From: JAKAWQ01 sp963745975
GTDB taxonomy: Bacteria > Pseudomonadota > Alphaproteobacteria > Acetobacterales > Acetobacteraceae
Reading direction: 5' to 3'
DNA: 64,000 nt
NCBI GenBank assembly: GCA_963745975.1
Contig: CAVUZJ010000009.1
Span: 1,178,001 to 1,242,000 of the forward strand
This document shows, piece by piece, positions 28,228 through 37,132 of the stretch. Positions within the stretch are counted from its first letter, which is position 1. Every line of letters starts with the position of its first letter. Under the pieces are notes generated by a model that was not told where the DNA came from, did not search any database, and was given only the letters and a program-made list of their open reading frames with translations. The translations under genes were made by a program, and so were the position numbers.

Positions 28228-28427
28228 GACCAGGGGGACGCTGTCCCCCTGGACCCCCTGCCAGGAGCTGGGCTCCTGGACCCCTTTCGTTTTGGCGGCG
28301 GCTGAGAGCGGTTTGGGCGTTTGCGCGACGCGCAAACGCCCAAACCGCTCTCAGCCGCCGCCAAGCGAATGGGTTCCAAGGGCTCAGCCCTTGGCGGGGT
28401 TCCAAGGGGCAGAGCCCCTTGGCCTTA
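28225..28427. repeat. Composite palindrome, copy 2 (hpnH-parC)
   Basis: Same five-hairpin design as 13.9-14.1 kb: hairpins at 28230-28252 and 28261-28279, a central perfect 35-bp stem with a 3-nt loop (28292-28326 / 28330-28364), and hairpins at 28376-28394 and 28402-28422. The core has the same orientation as in copy 1, but the CCAAGGG-type and CCAGGGG-type outer pairs have changed sides. Both edges carry TAAG: the left TAA is the hpnH stop and the right TAA (minus strand) is the parC stop. Between convergent genes it could act as a two-way terminator. Confidence 0.92.
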
Positions 28428-30617
28428 TTCCAGCGTGCCGGGCTTCGCGGCGTGGCCGGTTTGGCCGCGGGTGCCGGTCCAGGGCGAGAGGTCGGTATCC
28501 GTGCGGCGGCGGCTGCCGGTGCGCCAGCTGAGGCCTTCGGCGAGGGGGAAGACCTTGAGGGTGGCGAGTTCGCCGTCGCGGTAGCGTTGCAGGATGACGC
28601 CGCTGCCGCGCGCGAGCTCGGGCACTTCGTTGAGCGGGAAGACGAGCAGGCGGCGGTTGGAGCCGAGGGCGGCGACGTGGTCGCCTTCGACCGGGATGGC
28701 GAAGGCGGCTTCGTCGTTCGGGCGGAGGTTGAGCACCTGGCGGCCGGTGCGTTTTTCGGCGAGCAGGTCTTCGGCGCGGACGAGGAAGCCGCGGCCGGAG
28801 CGGCTGGCGAGGAGGAAGCGCGTGCCCTCGCGGGCGAGGAAAAGGGTGATGACGTCGTCCGCGTTGCCGAGCTCGACGAGCAGGCGCACCGGCTGGCCGT
28901 CGCCGCGGCCGCGGGGGATGTCCGCGGCTTTGAGGGTGTAGGCACGTCCGTTGGTGGCGAAGAGAGAAAGACGGTCGGTGGTTTCGCAAGCGACGAGGAG
29001 TTTGAGGCGGTCGCCTTCCTTGAAGCGGAGCTCGGCGGGGTCGGTGACGGAACCCTTGACCGCGCGGATCCAGCCTTTTTCCGAGAGGATCACCGTCACG
29101 GCCTCGCGCTCGACGAGGGCTTCGGTGGCCACGGCGATCTCGGCGGGGGCCGAGCAAATGAGGGTACGGCGCGCGCTGGTGGCGAAGCGGGCGCGGACTT
29201 CCTCGATTTCCGAGGCGAGGTGCGTCCAGCGGCGGGATTGGTCGCGAAGGAGTGTGGCGAGCTCGCGTTTTTCGCGGGTGAGCTTGGTGTGCTCCTCGCG
29301 GATCTGCATCTCCTCGAGGCGCCGGAGGCTGCGCAGGCGCATGTTGAGGATGGCCTCGGCTTGAACTTCGGTGAGCGAGAAGCGGGCCATGAGGTGGGGG
29401 GCGGGGGAGTCCTCCTCGCGGATGATGCGGATGACCGCGTCGAGGTCGAGGAAGATCGCGAGGTAGCCGGCGAGGATCTCGAGCCGGCGCTCGATCGCGG
29501 CGAGCCGGTGGCGGGAGCGGCGCACCAGCACTTCGTGCCGGTGGTCGAGCCAGGCGCGGAGGACCTCCTTGAGGCTCATCACGCGGGGCGTGCGGCCGCC
29601 GTCGAGCACGTTCATGTTGAGCGGGAGGCGGCTTTCGAGCGCGGTTGCGCGGAAGAGCGTCTCCATCAGCATTTCGGGCTCGATCGTCCGCGCGCGGGGC
29701 TCGAGCACGAGCCGGACGGTTTCGGTGCTTTCGTCGCGGACGTCCGCGAGGAGCGGGAGCTTGCGCTCGGCGAGGAGGGCCGCGATCTGCTCGACCAGGC
29801 GGGCTTTGGGCACCTGGTAGGGGATTTCGCTGACGACGATCTGCCAGGTGCCGTGGTGGCCGCGTTCCACGGTCCAGGCGGCGCGGAGGCGGAAGCTGCC
29901 GCGGCCGGTCTCGTAGGCGGCGGCGATCGCGGCTTGGTCCTCGGCGAGGACCCCGCCGGTCGGGAAGTCCGGGCCCTTGAGGAATTTGAGCAGGTCTTCG
30001 GTGCGGGCGTCGGGGTGGTGGATGAGGTGGATCGCGGCAGCACAGATCTCGCCGGCGTTGTGCGGGGGGATGGCGCTTGCCATGCCGACCGCGATACCGG
30101 AAGCGCCGTTGGCGAGGAGGTTCGGGAAGGCCGCCGGGAGGACGATGGGCTCGCGTTCCTCGCCGTCGTAGGTCGGGCGGAAATCGACCGCGTCCTCGTC
30201 GATGCCCCGGAGGAGGAGTTCGGCGACGGTGGTGAGGCGGGCCTCGGTGTAGCGCATCGCGGCGGCGTTATCGCCGTCGATATTGCCGAAATTGCCCTGC
30301 CCCTCGATCAGCGGATAGCGGGCGGCGAAGTCCTGGGCGAGGCGCACGAGCGCGTCGTACACCGCGACGTCGCCATGGGGGTGGAACTTGCCGATCACGT
30401 CGCCGACGACGCGGGCGCATTTCTTGAAGCCGGAGGCCGGATCGAGGCGGAGCTCGTGCATCGCGTAGAGGAGCCGGCGGTGGACCGGCTTCAGCCCGTC
30501 GCGGACGTCGGGCAGGCTGCGCGCCATGATGGTGGAGAGCGCGTAGGCGAGGTAGCGCTCCGAGAGCGCCTCGCCGAAGGGGGTCTCCTCGATCCGCTCG
30601 GTGGTCAGGTCGGGCAT
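28425..30617 (-). CDS. parC: DNA topoisomerase IV subunit A
   Basis: Decatenates daughter chromosomes together with ParE subunits (encoded elsewhere). 730 residues. The breakage-reunion domain starts with ERYLAYALSTIMARSLPDVRDGLKPVHRR-type sequence, and the active Tyr is in AAMRYTEARLTTVAELL (about residue 122). A C-terminal beta-propeller domain of about 230 residues follows, shorter than GyrA, consistent with ParC. Start at ATG 30617, overlapping the recO stop by 13 bp. The last gene of the minus-strand housekeeping operon. Its stop lies in the composite palindrome. Confidence 0.94.
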   Translation of the reverse strand: MPDLTTERIEETPFGEALSERYLAYALSTIMARSLPDVRDGLKPVHRRLLYAMHELRLDPASGFKKCARVVGDVIGKFHPHGDVAVYDALVRLAQDFAARYPLIEGQGNFGNIDGDNAAAMRYTEARLTTVAELLLRGIDEDAVDFRPTYDGEEREPIVLPAAFPNLLANGASGIAVGMASAIPPHNAGEICAAAIHLIHHPDARTEDLLKFLKGPDFPTGGVLAEDQAAIAAAYETGRGSFRLRAAWTVERGHHGTWQIVVSEIPYQVPKARLVEQIAALLAERKLPLLADVRDESTETVRLVLEPRARTIEPEMLMETLFRATALESRLPLNMNVLDGGRTPRVMSLKEVLRAWLDHRHEVLVRRSRHRLAAIERRLEILAGYLAIFLDLDAVIRIIREEDSPAPHLMARFSLTEVQAEAILNMRLRSLRRLEEMQIREEHTKLTREKRELATLLRDQSRRWTHLASEIEEVRARFATSARRTLICSAPAEIAVATEALVEREAVTVILSEKGWIRAVKGSVTDPAELRFKEGDRLKLLVACETTDRLSLFATNGRAYTLKAADIPRGRGDGQPVRLLVELGNADDVITLFLAREGTRFLLASRSGRGFLVRAEDLLAEKRTGRQVLNLRPNDEAAFAIPVEGDHVAALGSNRRLLVFPLNEVPELARGSGVILQRYRDGELATLKVFPLAEGLSWRTGSRRRTDTDLSPWTGTRGQTGHAAKPGTLE

Positions 30618-31354
30618 TGCAACTCCGCGTCCGCGGCCATGGCAGCCACGCGGTCATAGAGAAGCAGCCGGGCCGGCGGAAGCGGCTTGTGGCGCGTGCC
30701 GAAGACGTCGCGGGCGAGGAAATGGCCGGTCAAGGCGAGCCCGTCGCGCCACTCGGCGGGGCCTGAGGGAGCGGGGCCGAGGAGGAAGGCGGGGAGCGGG
30801 AGGAGCCGGTCTTTCCAGGGTGCGGAAGCGGCGCGGCTCACGGCCTTGCCGCTCCGCGGCGAGACGAAGGCGAGGTCTTCGCCGGCGCCGCTGACGGCGC
30901 AGCGGGAGAGATCGAGCCCATAGCCGAGGGCGGCGAGCAGGATGGTCTCCCAGCGCGCGAGCGCGGCGAGCTGGGCGGCGCCCTCGGAGAGGTGCCCGAT
31001 CAGGTCGAGCAGGCCGGCGAAGACCTTGGGCTCGGGCTCGCGCTCCGGCAGCGCGCCCTCGGCAAGCGCGGTGGCGGCGTTGAGGATCGCGAGCTGGAGC
31101 GCGTCTTCCATCGCGAGCGCCCCGGCGGGATGGACCATTTCGCCGGTGAGCCCGCCGAGTTGGTCCGCGAGGCGGGCGGCCCAGCGCACTGAAAGGAGGT
31201 TGCCGCGTTGCCAGAGCGCGGCGCCGCGCCGCCCGTTGCCGCCGCGCGCGAGGCCGCGCCAGACGCCCTGCTCGGCGCCGAAGACAGTCGCGACGACGTC
31301 GCCCTCGCCGAAGGGGCGGGTCTGGAGCACGATGACCGGGGCCGACCATTCCAT
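30605..31354 (-). CDS. recO: DNA repair protein RecO
   Basis: Recombination mediator that helps load RecA onto SSB-coated DNA in the RecFOR pathway; 249 residues, normal length. The N-terminal OB-fold begins MEWSAPVIVLQTRPFGEGDV, typical of alphaproteobacterial RecO. The middle is helical with WETILLAALGYGLDLSRCAV; the usual zinc-finger cysteines are mostly absent, as in many alphaproteobacteria. Sits between era and parC, a conserved order, and overlaps parC by 13 bp. Confidence 0.9.
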   Translation of the reverse strand: MEWSAPVIVLQTRPFGEGDVVATVFGAEQGVWRGLARGGNGRRGAALWQRGNLLSVRWAARLADQLGGLTGEMVHPAGALAMEDALQLAILNAATALAEGALPEREPEPKVFAGLLDLIGHLSEGAAQLAALARWETILLAALGYGLDLSRCAVSGAGEDLAFVSPRSGKAVSRAASAPWKDRLLPLPAFLLGPAPSGPAEWRDGLALTGHFLARDVFGTRHKPLPPARLLLYDRVAAMAADAELQCPT

Positions 31355-31369
31355 CGGGTCGGTCTTTCT

Positions 31370-32278
31370 TCAGCCCGGATCCTCGAGGCCGAGGCTCGCG
31401 AGCCGGCGACGGTCCTCGTCCCACCCGGCGCGCAGCTCGACCCGGAGTGCGAGGCGGACAGGGCGGTCCAGCGCCTCGGCGATCAGCGCGCGGGCGCGGG
31501 CGCCGATGGCGTGGATGCGGGTGCCGCCGGCGCCGATCAGGATTGCCTTCTGGCCGGCTCGCGCGACGGTGATGACGGCCGAGACGCGCACCGCGTGGCC
31601 CTTGCCTTCCTCCCAGGACTCGGTTTCGACGGTCGCATCGTAGGGCACCTCGTCGCGGCTCTGGAGGAACACCTGCTCGCGGACGATCTCGGCGGCGAGC
31701 CAGCGCTCCGAGAGGTTGCTCACCTGGTCCGGCGGATAGAGGTGTGGGCCCTCCGGCATGGCGGGGGCCAGCGCGGCGAGGAGGTCCGCCGTGCCGTCGC
31801 CCGAGGCCGCGCTCAGCATGAAGGTGCGGCGGAACGGGGCCAGCGCATTGAGCTCGGCGGCGAGCGGGAGGAGCGAGGGCCGGGCGACGAGATCGATCTT
31901 GTTGAGGACGAGCCAGGGCTCGCGCGCGGTCGCGGCGAGACGCTCGACGATCGGGCGGAGGTGGGAGGTTCCCGCGCGCGCGTCGGCGATGAGGAGGGCG
32001 ATGTCCGCCTCGGCCGCGCCCTTCCAGGCGGCGGCGAGCATCGCCCGATCGAGCCGGCGCCGCGGGGCGAAGATCCCGGGCAGGTCCATCAGCACGATCT
32101 CCGCGGCGTCCCCCGTCGCCGTCTGCTGGAGGACGACGCCGTGGATCCGAAGCCGTGTCGTTTGCGCCTTCGGCGTGACGATCGAGAGCCTGGTCCCGAT
32201 CAGGCGGTTGAACAATGTGGACTTGCCGGCGTTTGGCGCGCCGATCAGGGCGACCAGCCCGGAGCGGGAAGAGCTCAT
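31370..32278 (-). CDS. era: GTPase Era
   Basis: Essential GTPase that binds 16S rRNA and assists 30S assembly. 302 residues from ATG 32278, which overlaps the rnc stop by four bases. The larger open frame upstream belongs to no gene. G1 GAPNAGKST (residues 13-21), G3 MDLPG, G4 LNKIDL, and a C-terminal KH domain with VITVARAGQKAILIGAGGTR. The gene order rnc-era-recO is conserved across proteobacteria. Confidence 0.95.
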   Translation of the reverse strand: MSSSRSGLVALIGAPNAGKSTLFNRLIGTRLSIVTPKAQTTRLRIHGVVLQQTATGDAAEIVLMDLPGIFAPRRRLDRAMLAAAWKGAAEADIALLIADARAGTSHLRPIVERLAATAREPWLVLNKIDLVARPSLLPLAAELNALAPFRRTFMLSAASGDGTADLLAALAPAMPEGPHLYPPDQVSNLSERWLAAEIVREQVFLQSRDEVPYDATVETESWEEGKGHAVRVSAVITVARAGQKAILIGAGGTRIHAIGARARALIAEALDRPVRLALRVELRAGWDEDRRRLASLGLEDPG

Positions 32279-32964
32279 GAGAGGTGCGAGAGAAGCTCGG
32301 AAGCGGCCAGCCTCTCCGCCTCGCGCTTGGTCCCGGCGCTGCCGGTTCCGGTTTTGCCGCCGACCGTCACGGTGATCGAGAAGGCCGGCGCGTGCGGCGG
32401 CCCGTGGCGCTCGGCAAGCACATAGCGCGGCAGGTCCAGGCCGCGCGCCTGCGCCCATTCCTGGAGCGCGGTCTTCGGGTCCTTGGGCGGCGATGATTGG
32501 GCGGCGAGCACCGGCTCGTAGGTGCGGCGGACGAAGGCGCGGGCCGGGCCGAGCCCGGCGTCGAGGAAGAGGGCGCCGAGCACTGCCTCGAGCGCGTCGG
32601 CGAGCACCGTCGCCCGGCGCTTGACGCCCGCCTTGGCCTCGTTGGGCGCGACGTCGATCACCTGGGCGATCTCCGCCGCCTCCGCGATCCCGGCGAGCAC
32701 GGGCTGGGAGACGAGGGAGGCGAGCCGGCGCCCCAGCGCGCCCTCGCGCTCGGTGGGGAAGCGCTCGGCGAGCCATTCGGCGACCAGGAGCCCGAGCACG
32801 CGATCGCCCACGAATTCGAGCCGTTCGTTCGAGCCCTTGCCGCGAGCGGCGGAGCGATGGGTCAATGCCTCGGCGAGCAATTCGGGCCGTGCGAAGCGGT
32901 GGCCGAGCAGGCGCTCCGCCGCATTCATGCGCGCCGATGACTCCGCCTGTGTCGATTCGCTCAC
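32275..32964 (-). CDS. rnc: Ribonuclease III
   Basis: Double-strand-specific endoribonuclease for rRNA and mRNA processing; 229 residues. The catalytic domain has ALTHRSAARGKGSNERLEFV and the signature ERLEFVGDRVLG with metal-binding acidic residues, then the second acidic set in LADALEAVLGALFLD. The C-terminal dsRNA-binding domain ends in GTKREAERLAASELLSHL. Translationally coupled to era by ATGA overlap. An alphaproteobacterial repeat fills the 178-bp space up to lepB. Confidence 0.95.
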   Translation of the reverse strand: MSESTQAESSARMNAAERLLGHRFARPELLAEALTHRSAARGKGSNERLEFVGDRVLGLLVAEWLAERFPTEREGALGRRLASLVSQPVLAGIAEAAEIAQVIDVAPNEAKAGVKRRATVLADALEAVLGALFLDAGLGPARAFVRRTYEPVLAAQSSPPKDPKTALQEWAQARGLDLPRYVLAERHGPPHAPAFSITVTVGGKTGTGSAGTKREAERLAASELLSHLS

Positions 32965-33040
32965 CGCAGGCGGCCGCTCGAACGGACGGATCGAACGCGC
33001 CCCTCTGCATCCCCTGCGGTCGCCGGGGGATTCGGAGCCG

Positions 33041-33147
33041 CTAGAGCGTGATCGCCGAAGGTGGAATCACCGAAGGCGTGAATCACGCGATAAAACAATG
33101 ACCTAGAGCGGGATGGGTGAGCGGGAGCGAACGCATCCCGCTCTAGT
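33041..33147. repeat. CTAGAGCG-type palindromic repeat between rnc and lepB
   Basis: Two CTAGAGCG starts (33041 and 33103). The second opens a perfect inverted repeat, CTAGAGCGGGATG at 33103-33115 paired with CATCCCGCTCTAG at 33134-33146, with an 18-nt loop. The first part contains GGTGGAATCACC and GCGTGAATCACGC small palindromes. The lepB stop codon (TAG, 33143-33145 on the minus strand) lies inside the right arm. Similar repeats are common in alphaproteobacterial genomes. Confidence 0.85.
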
Positions 33148-33904
33148 GGATTATGTGGAACAGCCGGCCCCAGCGGATCTCGAACGGCCATTCCCAGAAC
33201 TCCCACCACGGCTCTTGGGCATCGACCGAGAAGAAGATGAACTCCGCCTTGCCGACGAGATTCTCGATCGGGATATAGCCCACGGCGCTGAGGACCCGGC
33301 TGTCCTCGCTGTTGTCGCGATTGTCGCCCATCGCGAAGACGAATCCCGGCGGCACCTTGTAGACCCCGGTATTGTCGAGCGGGCCGTTGTCCGACTCTTG
33401 CAGGATCGAGTGGCTCACCCCGTTCGGCAGGGTCTCGGTATAGCGCCGCACCTCGATCGGCGGTCCCTGGTCGGTCTCCATGTACATGCCGTCGTAGCGG
33501 CGCGGGCACTCCTGGCCGTTGATGTAGAGCTGGCTGTGGATCACCTGGATCGTGTCCCCGGGCAGCCCGATGATGCGCTTGATGTAGTCGATCGAGGGAT
33601 CGCGCGGCAATGCGAACACGGCGACGTCCCCGCGCTTCGGCAGCGAGCCGAAGATCCGCCCGGAAAAGAGGGGCGGAGAGAAGGGAAAGGAATAGCGCGA
33701 ATAGCCGTAGCTGTATTTCTCGACGAAAAGATAGTCACCGACCAGCAATGTCGGGATCATGCTGCCTGAGGGAATGTTGAACGGCTCGAGCAGGAAGGTG
33801 CGAATGCCGATCGCGATCAGACCGGCATAGACGAGCGTCTTGACATTGTCGAGCAAACCCCCGGATTTGCTCCTGGTTTTGCTCTTGGTTTTGGTCGACG
33901 CCAT
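33143..33904 (-). CDS. lepB: Signal peptidase I
   Basis: Inner-membrane serine protease that removes signal peptides; 253 residues. One membrane segment at about 22-40 (VKTLVYAGLIAIGIRTFLLE), the catalytic Ser48 in IPSGSMIPT, and the general-base Lys109 in DYIKRIIGLPGD. The conserved GDNRDNSEDSR box is near residue 200. A basic N-terminus (KTKSKTRSKS) precedes the membrane anchor. ATG 33904 start. The stop codon is shared with a repeat sequence. Confidence 0.95.
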   Translation of the reverse strand: MASTKTKSKTRSKSGGLLDNVKTLVYAGLIAIGIRTFLLEPFNIPSGSMIPTLLVGDYLFVEKYSYGYSRYSFPFSPPLFSGRIFGSLPKRGDVAVFALPRDPSIDYIKRIIGLPGDTIQVIHSQLYINGQECPRRYDGMYMETDQGPPIEVRRYTETLPNGVSHSILQESDNGPLDNTGVYKVPPGFVFAMGDNRDNSEDSRVLSAVGYIPIENLVGKAEFIFFSVDAQEPWWEFWEWPFEIRWGRLFHIIH

Positions 33905-33988
33905 TGCCTGCGGCTCTACCGGATCCGAAGTCGGGGCGGATCAAGCCTGCGCACCCCCCGGCTGTCAAGCGAGAGGGCAGCGCCTGAC

Positions 33989-34447
33989 CTAATCATGGGT
34001 CTGCGCTTGTCGCTCGTCCCCGAGCGGGAAGGAGGTGGGCGAGCCAAGCGCCACCGCCGAGATCACCACCTGCGCGAACGCATAGGGGTATTCGTCGGTG
34101 ATCGAGAGCGCGACCATCGCCTGCATCCCGGCGGGCGTGATGGCGGCGAGGCGCGCGGCCGCGCCGCCGCTCATGGCAACCGTCGGCTGCCCGCCCGGAA
34201 GGTTGACGACGCCGAGATCGGACATGAAGACGCCGCGCCGAAAGCCGGTGCCGAGCGCCTTCGCCGCCGCCTCCTTGGCGGCGAAGCGGCGGGCGAAGGT
34301 CGGCGCCTGGAGCCGCGCGGTGCGGCGCGCGGCGCGGTCCCGCTCGGACGGGGTGAAGACGCGTGCGAGGAAGCGTTCGCCATAGCGGGCGATCACCGCC
34401 TCGACACGGCGGATGTCGCAGATGTCCGACCCGATGCCGAGAATCAC
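33989..34447 (-). CDS. acpS: Holo-[acyl-carrier-protein] synthase
   Basis: Transfers 4'-phosphopantetheine from CoA to acyl carrier protein. 152 residues; slightly longer than usual because of a polar C-terminal tail (after AQVVISAVALG). The metal-binding Asp8 lies in GIGSDICDIRRVE, and the second motif is FAAKEAAAKALGTGF. Start at ATG 34447. Lies 12 bp after the rsh stop in the same operon. Confidence 0.94.
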   Translation of the reverse strand: MILGIGSDICDIRRVEAVIARYGERFLARVFTPSERDRAARRTARLQAPTFARRFAAKEAAAKALGTGFRRGVFMSDLGVVNLPGGQPTVAMSGGAAARLAAITPAGMQAMVALSITDEYPYAFAQVVISAVALGSPTSFPLGDERQAQTHD

Positions 34448-34459
34448 GAAGCGAAGGAC

Positions 34460-36718
34460 TCAGCGGCGGGCACGGCTGACCTCGGAGACGCCCGGCGCGC
34501 TGCGCAGGCCGGCGATGACGTTCGAGAGGTGACCGAGGTCGCGTACCTCGACATCCAGGAGAACCTCGGAAAACTCGTGCTGGCGATTGACGATCTTGAG
34601 ATTCGCCACCGCCCCCTCGTGCTTGGCGATGGTGTTCGTGAGCGTCGCCAGCATCGCCTCGCCGTTGGTGGCGATGACGTTGATCCGCCCGGTGTGGGCG
34701 GAGCCGCCTTTTTCCTTGGCGAGCACCTCGGGATCCCATTCGAGCTCGCGGAAGCGCTGCGGGGTCGCCGCGAAGGTCTCGAGGGTCTGGCAGTCGCGGG
34801 TATGGATGGTGACGCCCTTGCCGGTGGTGACGATGCCGACGATCGGGTCGCCCGGGAGCGGATGGCAGCAGCCCGCATAGTGCACCACCATGCCGCTGAT
34901 CAGGCCGCGGATCGGCATCTCGAACTCGGGGTTGCGCGGACGCGCGAGGCTGCGCGCGGGCAAGTCCGGCAGCATCCTGGGCGCGCGCGCATCGGGGCGC
35001 ATCTCGGGATAGGCGGCGTGCACGACCGCGCTCGGGCTCAGGCTCGCATTGCCGACCGCGATATAGAGCGCATCGAGCCCCGTCTGCTTCAGTGCCTTGA
35101 GCGTGCCCTCGAGCACTTTCTCCTGGCCGTCGAGCCCGTTCTGGCGGAACGCCTTGGCAAGGGCGGCGCGACCCTCGTCGAGATAGCGCTGGCGCTCCTG
35201 CTGGTGGATGAAGCGGCGAATGCGGGCGCGCGCCTTGCCGGTGACGACGAAGCGGTACCATTGCGGCGAGGGCGTGCCGCCGCGCGCCGTCATGATCTCG
35301 ACCTGGTCGCCGTTCTGCAGCTCGTGGCGGAGCGGCTTGAGCTGCCCGTTCACCTTGGCGCCGACGCAGGAATCGCCCACCTGGCTGTGCACCGCGTAGG
35401 CGAAATCGACCGGGGTCGCGCCGCGCGGGAGCTGGATCAGCCGGCCCTTGGGCGTGAAGCAGAAGACCTGGTCCTCGTAGAGCTCGAGCTTGGTGTTCTC
35501 GAGGAATTCGTCCGGCGCGCTCGAGTTCTCCAGGATCTCGAGCAGGTCCTGGACCCAGCGGAAGTGCTGCACGTCGTCGGTTTCGGCGCGGCCCTCCTTG
35601 TAGAGCCAGTGCGCCGCGACCCCGGCCTCCGCCACCTCGTGCATGGCGCGGGTGCGGATCTGGACCTCGATCTTCTGGTTGCGCGGCTCGCGGAGCGTCA
35701 CACAGGTGTGCAGGCTCTGATAGCCGTTCGATTTCGGGGTCGAGATGTAGTCCTTGAAGCGGCCGGCGATCACCGGATAGGCGGCGTGCACGGCGCCGAG
35801 CGCCATGTAGCAGGCCTCGCGCGTCGGCACGACGATGCGGAACGCCATGATATCCGAGAGCTTGTCGAGCTCGACGTTGCGCTTGCGCATCTTTTCCCAG
35901 ATCGAGAAGGGCGATTTCTCGCGCCCCGTGACCTCGAGCACCTGGGCGCCGGCCTCGGAGCAGACGCGGGCGAGCTCGCCCCGCACCTCCTCGATCACGT
36001 CCTCCCCCTGGCCGCGCAGCAGATTGAGGCGCGCCTGGACGCTGTGGTACGCCTCCGGCTGCAGTTCGGGGAAGGCGAGCGTCTGGAGCTCGGTCTTCAT
36101 CGCGTCCATGCCGATCCGCTCGGCGAGCGGCGCATAGATCTCCATCGTCTCGCGGGCGATGCGGATTCGCCGCTCGCGGTCCTGGACGAAGCCGAGCGTG
36201 CGCATGTTGTGCAGGCGGTCGGCGAGCTTGACGAGGAGGACACGGATGTCCTTGCTCATCGCCAGCACGAGCTTGCGGAAATTCTCCGCCTCGCGCGTCT
36301 CTTCCGAGGGCAGCCCGAGCCGCGAAAGCTTGGTTACCCCATCGACCAGGCCCGCGATCTCGGGCCCGAACCGGCGCTCGATCTCCGCGAGCTTGACCGG
36401 CGTGTCCTCGACCACGTCGTGCAGGAGTGCGGTGACGATGCTCGCCGTGTCGAGCCGGTATCCCGCGAGCAGGTCGGCGACCGCGAGCGGATGGGTGATG
36501 TAGGGATCGCCGTTCTCGCGCCGCTGCGGCCCGTGAGCCTTCATCGCCAGCACGTAGGCGGCGTCGATCAGGGCGGTGTTCGCCTTGGGGTCGTAGGCGA
36601 GCACCTTCTCGGTCAGCTCGAACTGGCGAACGATGAGCGGCCGCGCAGGCGAAGCGGCGGTTAGTCCCTCAGGGACGCGGGCGATCCTCGGGAGAGGCGA
36701 GCCGGCGTCCCTTGTCAT
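34460..36718 (-). CDS. relA: Bifunctional (p)ppGpp synthetase/hydrolase (RSH)
   Basis: Makes and degrades the stringent-response alarmone; alphaproteobacteria usually have one such enzyme (also named rsh or spoT). 752 residues. The HD hydrolase domain is intact (His76, His100-Asp101 in ALLHDVVEDT). The synthetase domain has FKDYISTPKSNGYQSLHT (about 325-345). A TGS domain (VFCFTPKGRLIQLPRGATPV) and a C-terminal ACT domain follow. Both active sites look functional. ATG 36718 is six bases after the rpoZ stop, a conserved pairing. Confidence 0.95.
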   Translation of the reverse strand: MTRDAGSPLPRIARVPEGLTAASPARPLIVRQFELTEKVLAYDPKANTALIDAAYVLAMKAHGPQRRENGDPYITHPLAVADLLAGYRLDTASIVTALLHDVVEDTPVKLAEIERRFGPEIAGLVDGVTKLSRLGLPSEETREAENFRKLVLAMSKDIRVLLVKLADRLHNMRTLGFVQDRERRIRIARETMEIYAPLAERIGMDAMKTELQTLAFPELQPEAYHSVQARLNLLRGQGEDVIEEVRGELARVCSEAGAQVLEVTGREKSPFSIWEKMRKRNVELDKLSDIMAFRIVVPTREACYMALGAVHAAYPVIAGRFKDYISTPKSNGYQSLHTCVTLREPRNQKIEVQIRTRAMHEVAEAGVAAHWLYKEGRAETDDVQHFRWVQDLLEILENSSAPDEFLENTKLELYEDQVFCFTPKGRLIQLPRGATPVDFAYAVHSQVGDSCVGAKVNGQLKPLRHELQNGDQVEIMTARGGTPSPQWYRFVVTGKARARIRRFIHQQERQRYLDEGRAALAKAFRQNGLDGQEKVLEGTLKALKQTGLDALYIAVGNASLSPSAVVHAAYPEMRPDARAPRMLPDLPARSLARPRNPEFEMPIRGLISGMVVHYAGCCHPLPGDPIVGIVTTGKGVTIHTRDCQTLETFAATPQRFRELEWDPEVLAKEKGGSAHTGRINVIATNGEAMLATLTNTIAKHEGAVANLKIVNRQHEFSEVLLDVEVRDLGHLSNVIAGLRSAPGVSEVSRARR

Positions 36719-36724
36719 TCCACG

Positions 36725-37132
36725 CTAGCGATCCGGACGGCCGGCAAGCTCCGCCTCGATCGCCGCCTCCATGTCCTCGGGCGAAAGCTCTTCGGACTCG
36801 GCGGGAAGGTTGGCCGCCTCCTCCTCGGCCGCCACGTCCTGCAGGCCGAAGATGTTCTGATCGGTCGGGATCAGGTCCATCACCTCCTCGTCCGCGGGCT
36901 CGGGCTCCGGCACGCGCGAGACGGACTTGACGAGGTCCTGCCAGAGCCGGGGCAGCTCCACCGTCCCCTCGGCGATCTCGCGCAGCGCGACCACCGGGTT
37001 CTTGTCGTTGTCGCGGTCGAGCGTCACCGCCTCGCCGCGGCTGACGTTGCGCGCGCGCTGCGCCGCCAGCATCACGAGGTCGAACCGGTTCGGCACCTTC
37101 ACCACACAATCCTCGACCGTGACGCGCGCCAT
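36725..37132 (-). CDS. rpoZ: RNA polymerase omega subunit
   Basis: Small subunit that stabilises RNA polymerase assembly and participates in ppGpp response. 135 residues. The N-terminal 65 residues carry the family core (MARVTVEDCVVKVPNRFDLV, then VALREIAEGTV). The remaining half is acidic and rich in Glu and Pro, a usual alphaproteobacterial extension. Immediately precedes the alarmone synthetase gene in the operon. Confidence 0.95.
   Translation of the reverse strand: MARVTVEDCVVKVPNRFDLVMLAAQRARNVSRGEAVTLDRDNDKNPVVALREIAEGTVELPRLWQDLVKSVSRVPEPEPADEEVMDLIPTDQNIFGLQDVAAEEEAANLPAESEELSPEDMEAAIEAELAGRPDR

Noticed and set aside
33995..36664. An 889-codon plus-strand open frame opposite the RSH gene
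   Set aside because: Mirror of a strongly conserved gene on the other strand; no motifs, and Arg/Glu/His-rich.
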